From the NCBI RefSeq assembly GCF_017832355.1, contig NZ_JAFIBY010000005.1, positions 310,001-374,000 of the forward strand: a stretch of DNA of 64,000 bases, given 5' to 3'. A program made the translations under genes and the position numbers. Positions within the stretch are counted from its first letter, which is position 1; each line of letters begins with the position of its first letter. The DNA comes from Serratia sp. PL17. Lineage in GTDB: Bacteria; Pseudomonadota; Gammaproteobacteria; Enterobacterales; Enterobacteriaceae. This document shows, piece by piece, positions 63,353-64,000 of this stretch. The notes under the pieces were generated by a model. It did no database searches. It saw nothing but the letters and a program-made list of their open reading frames with translations, and had not been told where the DNA came from.

Positions 63353-64000
63353 TTAGCCGTTTCGTTGCTGGCAAGCCTGTTGAATATAGGGATTATGATT
63401 GCCCTGCACCTTAGCGATGCGTGCCTCGCGCAGGCATTCCCACTGGCTTACCGGATATTGACGGTTCCACACGTCAAAAAGCTGGGTCTGTTGGCGTGAA
63501 AGCTGCAGTTGATAGCGATCGCGCATATAGAAGTAAGTACGAGCGATGGCACCGCGGGCGCGGGCGGGCGGTTCGGCCTGTTTGTTTTTGAAGTCCACTT
63601 TCATCGGACACTGGCCATATTGGCCTTCCCCTCCTTTCCACTGGCTGTACATGAAGTTGTTACGATCGCCATTCACTTCACCTATCGCGGGCTGCAGGTT
63701 GTGCAGGTCGGTCTCGATTTGTCGGTAGCCAGCATCCTTATTACAGTTTTTACGGCCACCCTGCTGCCAGCACTGTAATTGGTGACCGAATTGCCAGGCG
63801 GGTACCACATGTTCCCATTCGATACGCTGCGCGCGCTGGGCATTTTTACGCGCCTGATAGCCGCAACTGTTCAGATCGGGAATGCCTTTCTTGCCCTGCC
63901 AGTCGATCCGGCAGCCGCAGTAGAATGAGCCCGGCGCGTCCTGGTTAATTTTAGCCGCCGCCGTTTTGGCCTGAGAAAAGTTATTGATGCCGTGGGCCTG
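63353..64000 (-). CDS. endA: Endonuclease I EndA (C-terminal part)
   Basis: The gene continues past the right edge; 216 codons including the stop are present. The visible protein begins [20 protein letters not shown] and includes the beta-beta-alpha-metal nuclease core ([14 protein letters not shown] with catalytic His, then [15 protein letters not shown]) and three Cys pairs. EndA is a periplasmic nonspecific DNase. Location upstream of rsmE is that of E. coli. Confidence 0.95.
   Translation of the reverse strand, partial: QAHGINNFSQAKTAAAKINQDAPGSFYCGCRIDWQGKKGIPDLNSCGYQARKNAQRAQRIEWEHVVPAWQFGHQLQCWQQGGRKNCNKDAGYRQIETDLHNLQPAIGEVNGDRNNFMYSQWKGGEGQYGQCPMKVDFKNKQAEPPARARGAIARTYFYMRDRYQLQLSRQQTQLFDVWNRQYPVSQWECLREARIAKVQGNHNPYIQQACQQRNG

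Overview
The window looks like the chromosome of a Serratia-type enterobacterium (Yersiniaceae). This is inferred from the gene order speC / mltC-yggX-mutY / trmB-yggL / glsB / yggN / hemW-rdgB-yggU-yggT-proC-yggS / yggR / ruvX-yqgE / gshB / rsmE / endA, which matches the core order of Escherichia coli and its relatives, and from the protein similarity level. No database was searched, so species is not assigned.

Layout. 1-7.1 kb: an abgA/abgR divergent pair (the abgA end is cut by the window), a Fur-type iron uptake pair (a FecA-like receptor without signalling domain plus a periplasmic binding protein) and a Tat-type phospholipase C. 7.1-9.4 kb: a compact three-gene operon of an XRE regulator, a queuosine-precursor transporter and QueF. 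10-12.5 kb: GNAT, LuxR-type regulator and NCS1 permease in one operon. 12.8-13.7 kb: an IroE-like esterase. 14.2-24.9 kb: a chaperone-usher fimbrial operon (major pilin, minor pilin, usher, chaperone, three further subunits, tip adhesin) with a MarT/FidL-like pair and a second, divergent membrane-anchored winged-helix regulator before it, and a LuxR-type regulator after it. 25-25.6 kb: small secreted or membrane ORFs, one interrupted by a stop codon.

25.57-44.13 kb is best read as a decayed genomic island at tRNA-Phe (the pheV/speC locus). At the right end are tRNA-Phe, a partial duplication of its 3' flank, a broken P4-type integrase and a broken IS3-family transposase. At the left end are a short tRNA-Phe-like scar and a fragment of a conjugative-element VirB4/TraC ATPase. 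The cargo is an AraC-type regulator and a collinear biosynthetic cluster of eight genes: an unusual stand-alone ketosynthase, a small membrane protein, a haem-oxygenase-fold diiron oxidase candidate, a 2611-residue megasynthase (fatty acyl-AMP ligase, ACP, KS, AT, ACP, aminotransferase, condensation domain), a membrane-anchored beta-propeller lactonase/esterase, a [2Fe-2S] ferredoxin reductase, an AlkB-type hydroxylase and an alpha/beta hydrolase. The megasynthase resembles the loading end of iturin/mycosubtilin synthases but stops at a condensation domain with no adenylation partner. Inferred product: an oxidised or desaturated beta-amino fatty-acyl compound. I cannot match this gene set to a named product and regard it as the most interesting system here.

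45.2-64 kb is ordinary core genome: polyamine synthesis, a diguanylate cyclase, DNA repair, tRNA/rRNA methylation, glutathione synthesis and conserved small proteins. It is interspersed with copies of a palindromic intergenic repeat. A DUF4160/DUF2442 gene pair is the only accessory-looking insertion there.
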